64,000 bases of DNA from Portibacter marinus (GCF_021533195.1 NZ_JAJNKB010000010.1:102124-166123); one strand, 5' to 3'. Shown: positions 44,372-54,930, numbered from the stretch's first letter. Program-made: numbers and translations. The notes: generated by a model not told the origin, from the letters alone.

Positions 44372-45518
44372 GCCCTTTCCGACTTTCTATGACATCGATC
44401 ATAACATTTGTAAACTTTTTAAAGACTTCATGTTGGTCGAATTGCTCTTCCACATATTTTCGACCGGCTATTGCTTGTTGTTTCGTTAGTTCTGGATCCT
44501 CGATAGCTTTTCGTATTTTTTCAGATAAATCAACACTATCTCCAGGAGTAGCCATATAACCATTTTGTCCATTGTTCAAGACTTCTTTAATGCCTCCGGC
44601 AGAAGTAGAAATGACTGGCAGTCCAGTAGCCAGAGCTTCTATGTTAGCAACACCTAATGCCTCTCGTAATGCGGGTACACAGAAAAGGTGTGATTCATAC
44701 ATCAGGTTCAACACGGACTCCTGTGTCAAAGGGCCTAAAAAATGAATTTTTAAACCTGGAAATGAATTTGAAATTAACGTGCGTACTCTTCGATGGATAT
44801 TCCCTACCACATGGATTTCGAATGTAAACTCTTGCAGCAATTTAATAGCCTGACATAATTCTACCAGACCGCCACGGATAGCGTCGCTCTTAATAAATAA
44901 AACCTTGATAGGATTTTTTTTACGGATGGCATTTCTTTCTTTAAACTTGAAGTAATTAAGGTCAATTCCTTTGTAAAGCGTGAATAATTTAGCCTTTTTC
45001 AATCCATATTCAGATACTAGATAATCTTTCAGATGATTAGAGTTGGAAATGACAAGATCTAAATGGTGAGCTGCTTTTTTCTCCAAAAATCTGGACTTGA
45101 CCATGTGAAACCTCTGTTTGGAAAAGAAAGCAAATTGTCGACCTGCTCTCAATTTTTCATCATCGTTGATAAAACCTATGACAGGGATCGTTTTTAACTT
45201 AAGTGCTGTCCAGTATCCTAATATGGCATTTTTGAAAATAATGAGATCAGGTTCGAAGTCCAGTTTTTGTATGGCATGATAGTATTTAAAGTTGTCCAGG
45301 TACTCCCATAGAAAACCATTATATCTACCATATTCATGATTAAGTTTGATGACGTTTTTATGGGGATGATCTAAGTCCTGCGTAATTACAGTTAACTCAA
45401 AATTTTCACTCTTGTGACAGCTTCGAAAATAATTGTATACAAATTTTGAGGGACCATGAGTGATGGTCTGAAATGTAGATGAACAAATAACAATCTGATA
45501 TTTTTTCTTAGGTTTCAC
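44361..45518 (-). CDS. GT4-family glycosyltransferase
   Basis: A 385-residue GT-B glycosyltransferase. The C-terminal block is canonical: LGPLTQESVLNLMYESHLFCVPALREALGVANIEALATGLPVI-type motifs, with the E-x7-E region in REALGVANIEALATG (described by position, about residues 276-290) and STSAGGIKEVL after it. The N-terminal half fits the acceptor domain. It overlaps the sulfotransferase gene by 11 bases and the GT2 gene by 4, giving a translationally coupled trio. Donor and acceptor cannot be named. Confidence 0.85.
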   Translation of the reverse strand: MKPKKKYQIVICSSTFQTITHGPSKFVYNYFRSCHKSENFELTVITQDLDHPHKNVIKLNHEYGRYNGFLWEYLDNFKYYHAIQKLDFEPDLIIFKNAILGYWTALKLKTIPVIGFINDDEKLRAGRQFAFFSKQRFHMVKSRFLEKKAAHHLDLVISNSNHLKDYLVSEYGLKKAKLFTLYKGIDLNYFKFKERNAIRKKNPIKVLFIKSDAIRGGLVELCQAIKLLQEFTFEIHVVGNIHRRVRTLISNSFPGLKIHFLGPLTQESVLNLMYESHLFCVPALREALGVANIEALATGLPVISTSAGGIKEVLNNGQNGYMATPGDSVDLSEKIRKAIEDPELTKQQAIAGRKYVEEQFDQHEVFKKFTNVMIDVIESRKGHGI

Positions 45519-46423
45519 TTACCAAAAAGAAGCTTTTTTACGATGATCGGATCCTTAACTATCAAATGCACTAGCATCATCACCTTTTTGCTTTTTCTCA
45601 AGATTGACGAGGAAGTTTCCCTGATATTTGAATTGGTATAATACATATAAGAATTGATAAAGTACCTGTTCATTTTCGAAGACCAATTACTCACCATGAG
45701 GATTTCATACCATTTTTGATAGAAGCTTGCTCTATAGTGGTGGTATTTTTCTTTATTTAAGATACTTCGATCGGGGTGTTGTCTGGCTTTTGCGATGATT
45801 CTATCACTTAATTTTCGTGTATTGCAATGCAATAATGCTCTTAATATGAAATCAGTATCTTCTGCTTGATATAGATTTTCGTCGAAATATCCAATTTGTT
45901 CAAAAACTTCTTTCTTAATGGTGCATGTACACAATGATGTCCAGCCTTTAGTTCCCAGAAAATAGTCTTCAAAGGCTTCGTAACCATGTTGATCACTATT
46001 AAAATAAATCTCATCAGAAGAGTACAAGTGATCTACATCTTTCAATTCTGCGCCAAAAAATCTAGCCCTTCCATGTATAAAGTCAACTGAAAGGTCATTT
46101 TTTATAATTGAAATTGTTTCTAAAAATCGATCTTTTTCATAGAGGTCGTCAGAATCTAAAAATGCAAGCCATTTGTTCTGCGCTTTTTTAATTCCTAAAT
46201 TTCTGCTGGCTGCTGGACCTTTATTCTTTCTATTTACATGATGGAAAAGTTTGATTCGCTCGTCCTCTCCTAATAATTCCAAACAAATTTCATAGCTGCC
46301 ATCCTGAGAACCGTCATCGACAAGGATTAATTCAGATACTTCTTTATGAAGCAATACTGAGTTTGCGGCTTCTTTTATATATTTTGCAGCATTGTATACC
46401 GGAATAATTACTGTAAAAAGCAT
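45515..46423 (-). CDS. GT2-family glycosyltransferase
   Basis: A 302-residue GT-A inverting glycosyltransferase with the N-terminal pattern FTVIIPVYNAAKYI, LILVDDGSQDGS (first Asp pair for UDP-sugar), PAASRNLGIKKAQNKW and the FLDSDDLY metal-binding DxD. Cytoplasmic side of the inner membrane. It is the first gene of the minus trio and divergent from wzm (15 bases between starts), so both units share a very small promoter gap. It is expected to add a hexose or hexosamine to the lipid-linked glycan. Confidence 0.87.
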   Translation of the reverse strand: MLFTVIIPVYNAAKYIKEAANSVLLHKEVSELILVDDGSQDGSYEICLELLGEDERIKLFHHVNRKNKGPAASRNLGIKKAQNKWLAFLDSDDLYEKDRFLETISIIKNDLSVDFIHGRARFFGAELKDVDHLYSSDEIYFNSDQHGYEAFEDYFLGTKGWTSLCTCTIKKEVFEQIGYFDENLYQAEDTDFILRALLHCNTRKLSDRIIAKARQHPDRSILNKEKYHHYRASFYQKWYEILMVSNWSSKMNRYFINSYMYYTNSNIRETSSSILRKSKKVMMLVHLIVKDPIIVKKLLFGK

Positions 46424-46438
46424 CTGTAGTCCAGAATA

Positions 46439-47254
46439 ATGAAAACGACCAAGATAAAGCCCAGAAACGGGATTATAGAATTTAACTATAAAGAAGTTTG
46501 GGAATATAGACAGCTTCTACTCTCTTTAGCATGGAGAGATATTAAAGTCAGGTATGTACAATCTATACTTGGATTCTCCTGGTTAGTCATCAAACCGCTT
46601 TTGAGTTTAGCTGTCCTGGCCTTCATTTTCAATCAAGTTATTAGGGTAGGAACGGATGGTGTGCCACCACTTCTTTTTACAGCTAGTGGAGTAGTGGTTT
46701 GGTCATTCTTTAGCAGTATCATAGACGATTCTAGCAATTCTATTTTGAATGCTCAGGAAATGGTTAAGAAGATTTATTTCCCCAGAATTGTACTCCCTGC
46801 ATCTAAGGCATTATCAAGCTTGCCCGAATTTGTTGCCTCTATCTTGATACTCCTATTTCTTCTTTTGTACTTCGATATTGAGTGGACTCCCTCCATCTTA
46901 TGGTTCCCATTGTTCATTTTGTTAATAATGCTATTAGGATCTGGACTTGGTATACTGATAAGTAGCCTAACCATTAGATATCGAGATCTGAAATTCGTAG
47001 TTCCTTTTTTTTTAAGGATAGGGTTGTATATTTCTCCTATTGCTTACTCTAGTAATTTAATACCTGATAAATATAGTTTTTTATTGTATCTCAATCCAAT
47101 CGTTGGAATAGTAGACGGAATCAGATGGTCATTATTTGGTGTAACTTATGACTTCTCTCATATCTGGTTTTGTTGTATTTCAATACCTTTAATCTTTCTG
47201 GCCAGTAATTTTATTTTTTTCAAAAATGAGCACACCATTGCAGACATTATTTAG
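46439..47254 (+). CDS. wzm: Polysaccharide ABC exporter, membrane subunit (Wzm type)
   Basis: A 271-residue ABC-2 type permease with six hydrophobic segments. The N-terminal YRQLLLSLAWRDIKVRYVQS and WLVIKPLLSLAV segments are characteristic of Wzm/TagG/KpsM proteins that move lipid-linked O-antigen or capsule across the inner membrane. The gene directly abuts wzt (no gap), its ATPase partner. The exporter indicates that the glycan made by the neighbouring glycosyltransferases is completed in the cytoplasm (ABC-dependent route, not Wzx/Wzy). Confidence 0.92.
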   Translation: MKTTKIKPRNGIIEFNYKEVWEYRQLLLSLAWRDIKVRYVQSILGFSWLVIKPLLSLAVLAFIFNQVIRVGTDGVPPLLFTASGVVVWSFFSSIIDDSSNSILNAQEMVKKIYFPRIVLPASKALSSLPEFVASILILLFLLLYFDIEWTPSILWFPLFILLIMLLGSGLGILISSLTIRYRDLKFVVPFFLRIGLYISPIAYSSNLIPDKYSFLLYLNPIVGIVDGIRWSLFGVTYDFSHIWFCCISIPLIFLASNFIFFKNEHTIADII

Positions 47255-48412
47255 ATGACTCGTGAAGTAATTAAGGTAGAGAATATCGGAAAGCAATATT
47301 TCATTAATAGATATAATGGAACATTGACAGGAAGCTTTCTCAGTAATTTTAGGAAGTCTAAAAAAGATTCTTTCTGGGCCTTGAAAAAGGTTTCTTTCGA
47401 GGTGGAGAAAGGGGAAACTGTTGGAATAATTGGTAAAAATGGAGCAGGTAAAAGCACGTTGCTTAAAATTCTATCTAAAATTACCCCTCCTTCAGAAGGG
47501 TCTGCAATTATTCATGGACGTGTATCTTCACTTCTGGAGGTCGGAACAGGTTTTCATCCAGAGCTGACTGGCAGGGAAAATATATTTTTGAACGGTTCTT
47601 TATTAGGTATGAAAAATGCCGAGATTCGCTCAAAGCTATCTGAAATCATAGCATTTTCAGGTATTGGTAATTTTATTGATACGCCAGTAAAGAAGTATTC
47701 TTCCGGCATGTACGTTCGCCTGGCCTTTTCGGTTGCTGCTCATTTAAATTCAGATGTGCTCTTTATCGATGAAATACTTTCTGTAGGAGATTATGAATTT
47801 CAGCAGAAGTGTTTAGGCAAAATTAATAGCCTATCTTCAGAAATGGGAAAAACGGTGCTTATGGTTAGCCATAATTTCAACTTAATACGTTCCTTTTGTA
47901 ACCGAACCATTAAACTGGAAAATGGTCGTATTGCGATGGATGATGTGACCTCTATCGTTTTATCGAAAGAATTTGAGAACACATCAGACCATTTGACTGA
48001 AAAATTGGACTTAATTCACAACTTACAAGTTAGGCAAGTGGGCGACTCCATAGAAATCATCTTAGATTACCATTCGGAAAAGGAGGTTGTTTTCCCTAAC
48101 TTTTCATTCGTGGTGAGTGATATTTTTAATAGAAACATTTTTGGAGGCAATACTATGTATGCAAAACCTCCGGACTCAACCACCTTTCCAAAAAAAGGTA
48201 CCCTCAGAATTGTCATTACAGAGCCTGTGTTAACAGATGGTGATTACAATCTTTCTATTTGGTTTGGGATTAACAAATTCAAACAGCCCATTGAAAGCAT
48301 CAATATTTTAAAATTTAGTATTAATGGTATGGCAAAATTACCTTTCAAGCTTAATTCCTTGAATTATGGAGCTGTTATTCCAAAATGGAAGTTTGATGTG
48401 GCAGAAAATTAG
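47255..48412 (+). CDS. wzt: Polysaccharide ABC exporter, ATPase subunit with C-terminal carbohydrate-binding-type domain (Wzt)
   Basis: A 385-residue ATPase: Walker A GKNGAGKST (60-68), signature KKYSSGMYVRLAFS (146-159) and LFIDEILSVGD (169-179). The extra C-terminal beta-sandwich (about 240-385) is the Wzt-C domain that recognises the modified end of a finished O-polysaccharide, such as a methylated terminal sugar; the methyltransferase gene that overlaps its 3' end fits that idea. It partners with the permease encoded immediately upstream. The last bases overlap the following methyltransferase gene. Confidence 0.93.
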   Translation: MTREVIKVENIGKQYFINRYNGTLTGSFLSNFRKSKKDSFWALKKVSFEVEKGETVGIIGKNGAGKSTLLKILSKITPPSEGSAIIHGRVSSLLEVGTGFHPELTGRENIFLNGSLLGMKNAEIRSKLSEIIAFSGIGNFIDTPVKKYSSGMYVRLAFSVAAHLNSDVLFIDEILSVGDYEFQQKCLGKINSLSSEMGKTVLMVSHNFNLIRSFCNRTIKLENGRIAMDDVTSIVLSKEFENTSDHLTEKLDLIHNLQVRQVGDSIEIILDYHSEKEVVFPNFSFVVSDIFNRNIFGGNTMYAKPPDSTTFPKKGTLRIVITEPVLTDGDYNLSIWFGINKFKQPIESINILKFSINGMAKLPFKLNSLNYGAVIPKWKFDVAEN

Positions 48413-49064
48413 AAAGTTAATTTTATATATATTCGGAAAAATTCGTTCTATATTTTTGACTCGAAAATTTGGCATAAAGAAAGGTTACATACATAGAAAA
48501 AATGTTGACCATTTCAATGATTTGTCAAACACTGATCACTATCAAGATGAGGTTTACAAGTATGCATTTGAGCTACTTACCAAGTTTAATTATAATTCTA
48601 TTGTAGACATTGGTTGTGGTTCTGGATACAAATTGAGAAAGTATTTTAAGGACTATGAATACATTGGAGTAGAAGTTGAACCTACACTTTCTGAATTAAG
48701 AAAGATGTTTGATAGTGCCAAGTATAAAACATTTGAAGAAATCAGAGGTCATAATTTTGACATCATTATATGTAGTGATGTAATAGAACACGTAGAAAAT
48801 CCTTCCGCATTCATTTTGCAAATCATCAATGATATTAAATTTAAACATCTTGTATTAAGTACTCCTGAGAGAGATTTGGTAAGAGGTAGATATGATTATG
48901 GTCCACCTAAAAACAAATTTCACTACAGAGAATGGAATAGTCTTGAATTTCAAGACTTCCTTTCGACCTATCTTCGTGTAAAAGAACACCTTATCGTTGA
49001 TCATAATCAAGGAACCCAGCTGGCTCATTGCCTAAATCAGAAATTGAATAATCAAAGTTCATAA
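48396..49064 (+). CDS. Class I SAM-dependent methyltransferase
   Basis: The open frame begins at 48366, but ATG 48396 (MWQKIRKLILYIFG) gives a shorter overlap (17 bases) with wzt and is preferred, yielding 222 residues. Motif I is IVDIGCGSGYKLRKYF, then YIGVEVEP and DIIICSDVIEHVENP, as in Methyltransf_23 proteins. Context beside Wzt suggests it may cap the glycan chain end by methylation, as in some ABC-dependent O-antigen systems; this is inference. Confidence 0.8.
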   Translation: MWQKIRKLILYIFGKIRSIFLTRKFGIKKGYIHRKNVDHFNDLSNTDHYQDEVYKYAFELLTKFNYNSIVDIGCGSGYKLRKYFKDYEYIGVEVEPTLSELRKMFDSAKYKTFEEIRGHNFDIIICSDVIEHVENPSAFILQIINDIKFKHLVLSTPERDLVRGRYDYGPPKNKFHYREWNSLEFQDFLSTYLRVKEHLIVDHNQGTQLAHCLNQKLNNQSS

Positions 49065-49068
49065 TGCA

Positions 49069-49980
49069 TTGGTGGTGACTAAGAAATATAGCATTATTGT
49101 TTGCACCAGGAATCGTTCAGAAATCTTAGAGATCTGTCTGAATGAATTGTATCAGTACTATCCCGACAAACAGTCTGACTTTGAGATACTTGTAATAGAT
49201 AATGGTTCAGTGGATAATACAAGGAGCGTTATAGATCACTTTAATCAGATAAAATATTATTTTGAAGGTACAGTGGGGTTATCAGCAGCCAGAAATAGGG
49301 GTATCAAAGAGGCAAATTCTGAGTGGATCATTTTCCTGGATGATGATTGTAAGATAGATTCTAAGTTCTATATTGAAATTCGGAAAATTGCCGATCTCCA
49401 AATCTATGAAGCATTTACAGGAATATTTAAACCCTGGTATAGGCAAAGGAAACCAGATTGGATTCCTGATTCTTTTGGTAGAAAAAAGATCTTTGCCACT
49501 GAAATTCAAGATTTAGGCAGGGATTACGTCAGTGGTGGCATTATGGGTTTCAAAAAAAATCTGTTTAACCAAACTGGCTTATTTCCACTGCATCTTGGAA
49601 TGAAGGACTCGAAAATTGGTTATGGAGAAGAGACTTACATAATAGAAAAATTAAAAAATTTAAAGGTCAGAATAGGAATTAACCCAAACCTTATCATTTA
49701 TCATTTGGTAAGATCTGAGAAACTAACCTTGCAATGGCATCTACGAAGCCAATTTGCACATCACAGAGATAGTTATATTATAAAGGGTGGAAAAGGGTAC
49801 GTATATCTAGTGGCCTATCCTATAATTCTACTTATTCCGAATCTATTTTTAAGAGGGATAAAATTTAGCACTGATCCACTCTACAAGTGGCAAAACTTCG
49901 TTTTTGAAATGCTAGAACCCTTCTATGCGAGTGCCGGAGCCATTAAAGGAAAATTATCTCAAAATGACCATTTTTCCTAA
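49069..49980 (+). CDS. GT2-family glycosyltransferase
   Basis: A 303-residue GT-A enzyme with SIIVCTRNRSEILEICL at the N-terminus, LVIDNGSVDNT, GLSAARNRGIKEA and FLDDDCKID (DxD). Start codons TTG 49069, GTG 49072 and GTG 49075 are all possible. It follows the methyltransferase by 4 bases and ends 27 bases inside the convergent C25 peptidase gene. Probably the last gene of the wzm-wzt polysaccharide unit. Confidence 0.85.
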   Translation: MVVTKKYSIIVCTRNRSEILEICLNELYQYYPDKQSDFEILVIDNGSVDNTRSVIDHFNQIKYYFEGTVGLSAARNRGIKEANSEWIIFLDDDCKIDSKFYIEIRKIADLQIYEAFTGIFKPWYRQRKPDWIPDSFGRKKIFATEIQDLGRDYVSGGIMGFKKNLFNQTGLFPLHLGMKDSKIGYGEETYIIEKLKNLKVRIGINPNLIIYHLVRSEKLTLQWHLRSQFAHHRDSYIIKGGKGYVYLVAYPIILLIPNLFLRGIKFSTDPLYKWQNFVFEMLEPFYASAGAIKGKLSQNDHFS

Positions 49981-52900
49981 ATTGTTCTGGAAGTATTCTC
50001 CAATTCCTAGATCATACTTTTTTAGACGTTCATCATCTTTGTCTTTGGTTTCAACAGAATAGATGTAGACACCATTGGCAAGTCTGTTGCCAAATTGATC
50101 AGTACCATCCCACTTATACTGTGTTCTGTTAATACCTATTTTCAAAGGTCCAAGCTCTTCTTTGAATATCTCTTTGACCAATTGGCCACTCACTGTGTAA
50201 ATTTTAATTTTTAAATCCTCTGGTATTTCACTTCCCGTTAAAGTAAATATAAATTGAGTAGAGCTGGAAAAAGGATTGGGATATGTTAGCACTTCAGAAA
50301 TACTTTGATCAAGCACTATAGTGAAATCAACTTTCAAATTCAGATCACCTGACTTATTCTCAGATCTATCCGCACCATTAACGAGTAAGCTATAGGTTCC
50401 ATCTTTTTCAAATTTCGGTTCTAGTTGAAATTTGATTACATTTTCTTGCGTGTTTTCAGGTAAAACTATCTGTAATCTTGGATCTGATATATCAATATTC
50501 TCCAAAGATCCATCTGGATGTATAATTCCCAGCTCTATTACAGAAGGGTCATCCAGTAAAAGATATTTGTTCTCATCTTTCAAGGTGATTTCAATCACAG
50601 GTTGAGAAGAAACTATATCCCCTGGCAAGATTGTAGTTCCATCAAACTTTGCCTCTATGATCGGGTTTCTGGAGTCTCCACGAACGTGAAATTCTTTAAC
50701 ACCAAAATTGTTTCCGTCAAATTGCTCTAAAGATTCATCTTCAGGATTGACTTCAATTAGAAATTGATAATCTCCGACCATATCTGAAGTGTTTCTCGAA
50801 AATTCAAATAATAAATTATTCTTTGAACCAGGAGATTTAACTTTCTCATACTTCTCTTCAATCTGATTCTGAGTATTGACTATGGAAGTTTTGATTAGAA
50901 TACTATCACTGGCTACCCCTTGAACTTCACTGATGGGCATAGAGACTACAAGGCTTTGTCCTTGCTCTAAAGTATCACTTTGAAAACGATAATCATCGCT
51001 GTTTGTATTTAGTGCATAATCGGGATAAGACTCATAAAAAACCCTTAAGAAATTAACTTGAGGAGCTGTTCTATTAATATCCCTTGCCTCTACCTCAAGC
51101 TGCAAGTATGGATATTCTTCACTATTTATAGAAGAAATATCAATCTCTGTTTCAGTTAAACCTTCCATTAGAAGTGATTTATTTCCATTCTTTATGCCAT
51201 AAAGATTCAAGGAAACAGAATCTGTAGCTTCCGGTAAATCATATTTCCAAATCACACGATCCCAAATCTTGGATGGACCAATGATATCACTATGATATTC
51301 ACCGCCGGTGGTCATCCAGAAGACAGGTACCGTGTACTCTACTTCTGAATAAATGTCGTCTCCTATAATCTCAATTAACGGACCAGTACCTACATCATAA
51401 ATGAAAAGATATGGAACTGTGCCTTTATCTTTAAGATCCCTGATTTTTTCTGCTCCTAAAGACTCTAAAACTGAAAACATATTATATCCGAGCTGAATGG
51501 AATCCTGTTCCCACTCCTCTGTTTTTAGATCTGCTTGATCATCTATTAAAATAGTGTATATGCAAACTCTGGTTCCCTCTGGTAACATCGATAATACTTC
51601 AATAAAATTTTTTCTGTCTTCAATCTTATCCATATTCCAGGCGAAAATATCACGCTGCGTAGGCAATGCTCCATACTTGGATGGGTCATCGTTTCTTACT
51701 GACCAAGTATATAGATCTCTGGCATGAATACTAAGGTAGGAACCAAAGTTGCTGTGGTTTAAAGACCCAAATGGTTGACCATCATATAGCAACCATCTCC
51801 TGGACTCCGTACTCAATCCTAAATCAAAGCGTAAATCATGTGGTTCTCGAACAAACTCCCACTGCCGGTTATCCCTCAAACCATATGTATCTCCTTCATT
51901 TTCCTGAATCTGATACAAATGACTCGAGTTATAGCCAAGATTACCATTCTCTAAATAAATAAATGAACTGGAATTCCAAATATATCCCACTTCCGGGTTT
52001 AACGAATCAGGGCTTACTCTCCAATAGTACACCGTGTTGTTTTCCAATTGAAATTCAGGAGCCCATTCAATTATTCCTCCTGATGCTTCTACTTTATTCT
52101 CTCTCAATTGAGCACTGTTAAAATCCAGGGTGGTATCGATCTGAAAAACATAAGTTTGGCGCTCCAAGAATACATTACTGGTTGAAGCTTTAAGCGAGAA
52201 CGGACATTCAGAGTTCAACACACTCTTATTCGCTGGAAAGATTGTAGTAGCGCCTTGATCCAGAACGAAAAAGCTAAATCTCTGTCCATTATTAACCCTG
52301 CTTAAAGTATTGTTAGATTCAGCTACAGGAGAGGGTAATTCCTGTATTTGATCATCAGCATCTAGCGTAATTTCAATGCTATTGCGTCCTAAACCTGAAA
52401 GGCCTGGTTGAGGAATCTTCAGAGTAATGCTACTTCTTGAATGAGGTGCCTCTATCTTTGTGACCACGGCATAACGCAGCGAGTCATTTGGTAGATAGTG
52501 GTTTAAAGTAATTTGTAAACTGTCATCGTCACTTTTCTTGCCAATATTAACAACATCGAAATGAACCGAAAAACTATCAATATTGGTACTCACTATCTTT
52601 GGTAAAGTAGCAACGGTTTCATGGTCGACTATAAAATCAGGTCCTTCATAATGCTGAAGTCTTAAAGCTGGATCTCCATGATAAGTAAGTTGCTCCATCA
52701 GTATTTTAGTGGAAATACCTTCTATATCATTCCATGTTTTAATAACCGCTCTTAAAGCATCTCCAATTCCCAAGCCGTAATAATCTGTACCTAAATATTC
52801 ATAAAATCTTTCTCCAAAGCTTCTCTGAATACTGATATAGGCTGCACCTGAAGACGCTAAAAAGGAAATGGCTCCTCTATCTTCTTCAATTACAAAATCT

Positions 52901-54930
52901 TCACTGACACCTAAAGTCGAGGTATGAACATTCCCCGAATGACAACCAAGCGAGATCATGAAAGGATATTTACCTTTATTATCGTATGCTGATGGATCTT
53001 CTATACTAAAATCAAAAGTACCTACTGCGGAGTGGCCGAAGAATGTCATCATAGCCACACCATTATTGATGATGTCCAGAATGCCTTCTGATAAAGACGA
53101 TTGAATAGGCTCAGCCGAGTATTTTCTTACTGTTTCTACATCAGCACCAAACTTATTCTTCTCTATTTCCGACCTCATGGATTCCAGAGAATTAAAAAGA
53201 AACTCCTGAATATTTGGGTCTCCTCCACTCAGGTGTACTATCTTTTTTGTCCAGGCTTTGTCTTCAATGGTTTGAGGCAAAGACCTAAAGCTCTCGTGTT
53301 CTTGAATTTTATTGAGATAAATAGCTAAGTCATTACTTATCCGCGTTCCAATTCTGCCACTTGATAAAAGCGCGTAAGAACTATAGTTACCATTGGAGGT
53401 CAGCAAATTATCACTTCCAGGATACCCATAGGTAGGTACCGTAAAATCCTGATTAATAGGATTATCGATTTGTTCCTGAGTTCTATATACTGCATACTCT
53501 CTAGCCTTACCCACTAAAAACACATACTTGGGATTACTCCAGTTCTTCGTAACCCAATTCACAAAATTTTTCACCGAATAACTGTGTCTATGCACGCCAT
53601 AGGAAAATTGCTCATACAAGTCCTCTACATTGACCACCACGGAATTATAGTTCCCTCCTGCTGCCGAGCTTCTGTAAGATGCATATGCCTCAACCTGGTT
53701 CGTAGATCCTTCCATCAAGCGTGGATGTGAAATAATGATAAAATCACCATCCATGTTACGATAATCCACGAAAGGCATTTTCTCCATCTCTGCCACCCTG
53801 ATGATTGCTTCTCCACTATGATAAGCGATCATGTACCTGTCTTCATCTGATGCAGGAATTACAAAGCGATATTTACCATTAATCTCCTCAGGAATAATTC
53901 TACTTGCAGTCGCTGGATCATAAATTACAGGTTTACTTCCACCATCGAACCTGTCAACCTCCACAAAACGCTCTGTGAAGTCACCTTTAATATAAAATTC
54001 GAAGTATTGCTCATTTCCAAAATCAAACGCTCTTGGGTAATTCAAATCAACTATCGCCATAATGTTACGATCAAATTGATCTACTTTGCCTTCCAAACGA
54101 ATTCTATTGTTGCTCTTTAATTCGCTGATATTAAAATCAATATTATCCTGATACACTCTGTATCCTGAATGCTCATATAGCTTTTTCACTTCTCCGTTTA
54201 ACAGGAAATCAATCTTATGTGCGGTAGAGTTTGTCGTAAATCGAATATCTACAGAAGGTGTTAATCCAGCCTCCACAATATTCGTCGCTGCTAGGGTCAC
54301 TTCGTTGTTTTGCCTCAGCGGTCCACCGAATCCTTCCCCGACGTCAAAGTGAGAATACCTGACATTGTCCGAACCATTATGGGTGGGCTTATGTACCCTG
54401 TTACTCAATACTTGACGCTCTTTATGCATGTAAAAGGATTCAAAAGGCCCACTCACTTCCTGGCTAATCACTTCATTGACCCGCAAATTCGTATCCCCGT
54501 TGTTCCAGGTCAAAAAATAGGCCGCAGTATCGGTGAATAAGCTATACTCCGGATTTAACTGCATGATTTCCGGATTCTGATAAAAGATTGCATCTAATTC
54601 ACCCCGATTCTTCCTCCCGTAAAACTCAATGTAATCACCATCGCCCATTCTCCCTTGATTACTAACATATATAGGGTAGGCCTTTCCATTGTGATACAAT
54701 TGATAATTAGCACCTTCCAGCGATCCCGCTGGTATACCCGAAGCCCCTAATTGTGGAAGTGTTATCCTATAAATGCCATCTTCCGCAACTGAAATTTTAT
54801 AGTATTCTTGATCATAATTGATCCATTCATTGCCGTAGAGAGTGTCACCTCCCTCTGAGACAAATTGGGCATTTAAGCCTGGTATTATGGATGCAAATAA
54901 AAAAAGTAGTAGAATCTTATTCATTACCAA
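49954..54930 (-). CDS. porU2: C25-family cysteine peptidase, PorU2-like (type IX secretion-linked)
   Basis: A 1658-residue exported protein; signal peptide about 3-21 (start may be Met3, 54924). An N-terminal prodomain-like part (22-390) precedes the gingipain-type C25 domain (about 395-770) with the dyad H633 in FFGHSA and C663 in SLGCHSGN. Then come repeated Ig/CARDB-like domains and a FlgD-like end (LTYPNPFSSSTQF ... YKWDGTDQFGNRLANGVYIYS). Its length and layout fit the PorU2 type of Cytophagales, thought to be a sortase-like peptidase of the type IX system. Classic PorU is about 1150 residues. Alternative: a secreted C25 protease that is itself T9SS cargo. It is divergent from a GT2 gene. 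Confidence 0.78.
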   Translation of the reverse strand: MVMNKILLLFLFASIIPGLNAQFVSEGGDTLYGNEWINYDQEYYKISVAEDGIYRITLPQLGASGIPAGSLEGANYQLYHNGKAYPIYVSNQGRMGDGDYIEFYGRKNRGELDAIFYQNPEIMQLNPEYSLFTDTAAYFLTWNNGDTNLRVNEVISQEVSGPFESFYMHKERQVLSNRVHKPTHNGSDNVRYSHFDVGEGFGGPLRQNNEVTLAATNIVEAGLTPSVDIRFTTNSTAHKIDFLLNGEVKKLYEHSGYRVYQDNIDFNISELKSNNRIRLEGKVDQFDRNIMAIVDLNYPRAFDFGNEQYFEFYIKGDFTERFVEVDRFDGGSKPVIYDPATASRIIPEEINGKYRFVIPASDEDRYMIAYHSGEAIIRVAEMEKMPFVDYRNMDGDFIIISHPRLMEGSTNQVEAYASYRSSAAGGNYNSVVVNVEDLYEQFSYGVHRHSYSVKNFVNWVTKNWSNPKYVFLVGKAREYAVYRTQEQIDNPINQDFTVPTYGYPGSDNLLTSNGNYSSYALLSSGRIGTRISNDLAIYLNKIQEHESFRSLPQTIEDKAWTKKIVHLSGGDPNIQEFLFNSLESMRSEIEKNKFGADVETVRKYSAEPIQSSLSEGILDIINNGVAMMTFFGHSAVGTFDFSIEDPSAYDNKGKYPFMISLGCHSGNVHTSTLGVSEDFVIEEDRGAISFLASSGAAYISIQRSFGERFYEYLGTDYYGLGIGDALRAVIKTWNDIEGISTKILMEQLTYHGDPALRLQHYEGPDFIVDHETVATLPKIVSTNIDSFSVHFDVVNIGKKSDDDSLQITLNHYLPNDSLRYAVVTKIEAPHSRSSITLKIPQPGLSGLGRNSIEITLDADDQIQELPSPVAESNNTLSRVNNGQRFSFFVLDQGATTIFPANKSVLNSECPFSLKASTSNVFLERQTYVFQIDTTLDFNSAQLRENKVEASGGIIEWAPEFQLENNTVYYWRVSPDSLNPEVGYIWNSSSFIYLENGNLGYNSSHLYQIQENEGDTYGLRDNRQWEFVREPHDLRFDLGLSTESRRWLLYDGQPFGSLNHSNFGSYLSIHARDLYTWSVRNDDPSKYGALPTQRDIFAWNMDKIEDRKNFIEVLSMLPEGTRVCIYTILIDDQADLKTEEWEQDSIQLGYNMFSVLESLGAEKIRDLKDKGTVPYLFIYDVGTGPLIEIIGDDIYSEVEYTVPVFWMTTGGEYHSDIIGPSKIWDRVIWKYDLPEATDSVSLNLYGIKNGNKSLLMEGLTETEIDISSINSEEYPYLQLEVEARDINRTAPQVNFLRVFYESYPDYALNTNSDDYRFQSDTLEQGQSLVVSMPISEVQGVASDSILIKTSIVNTQNQIEEKYEKVKSPGSKNNLLFEFSRNTSDMVGDYQFLIEVNPEDESLEQFDGNNFGVKEFHVRGDSRNPIIEAKFDGTTILPGDIVSSQPVIEITLKDENKYLLLDDPSVIELGIIHPDGSLENIDISDPRLQIVLPENTQENVIKFQLEPKFEKDGTYSLLVNGADRSENKSGDLNLKVDFTIVLDQSISEVLTYPNPFSSSTQFIFTLTGSEIPEDLKIKIYTVSGQLVKEIFKEELGPLKIGINRTQYKWDGTDQFGNRLANGVYIYSVETKDKDDERLKKYDLGIGEYFQNNLGKMVILR

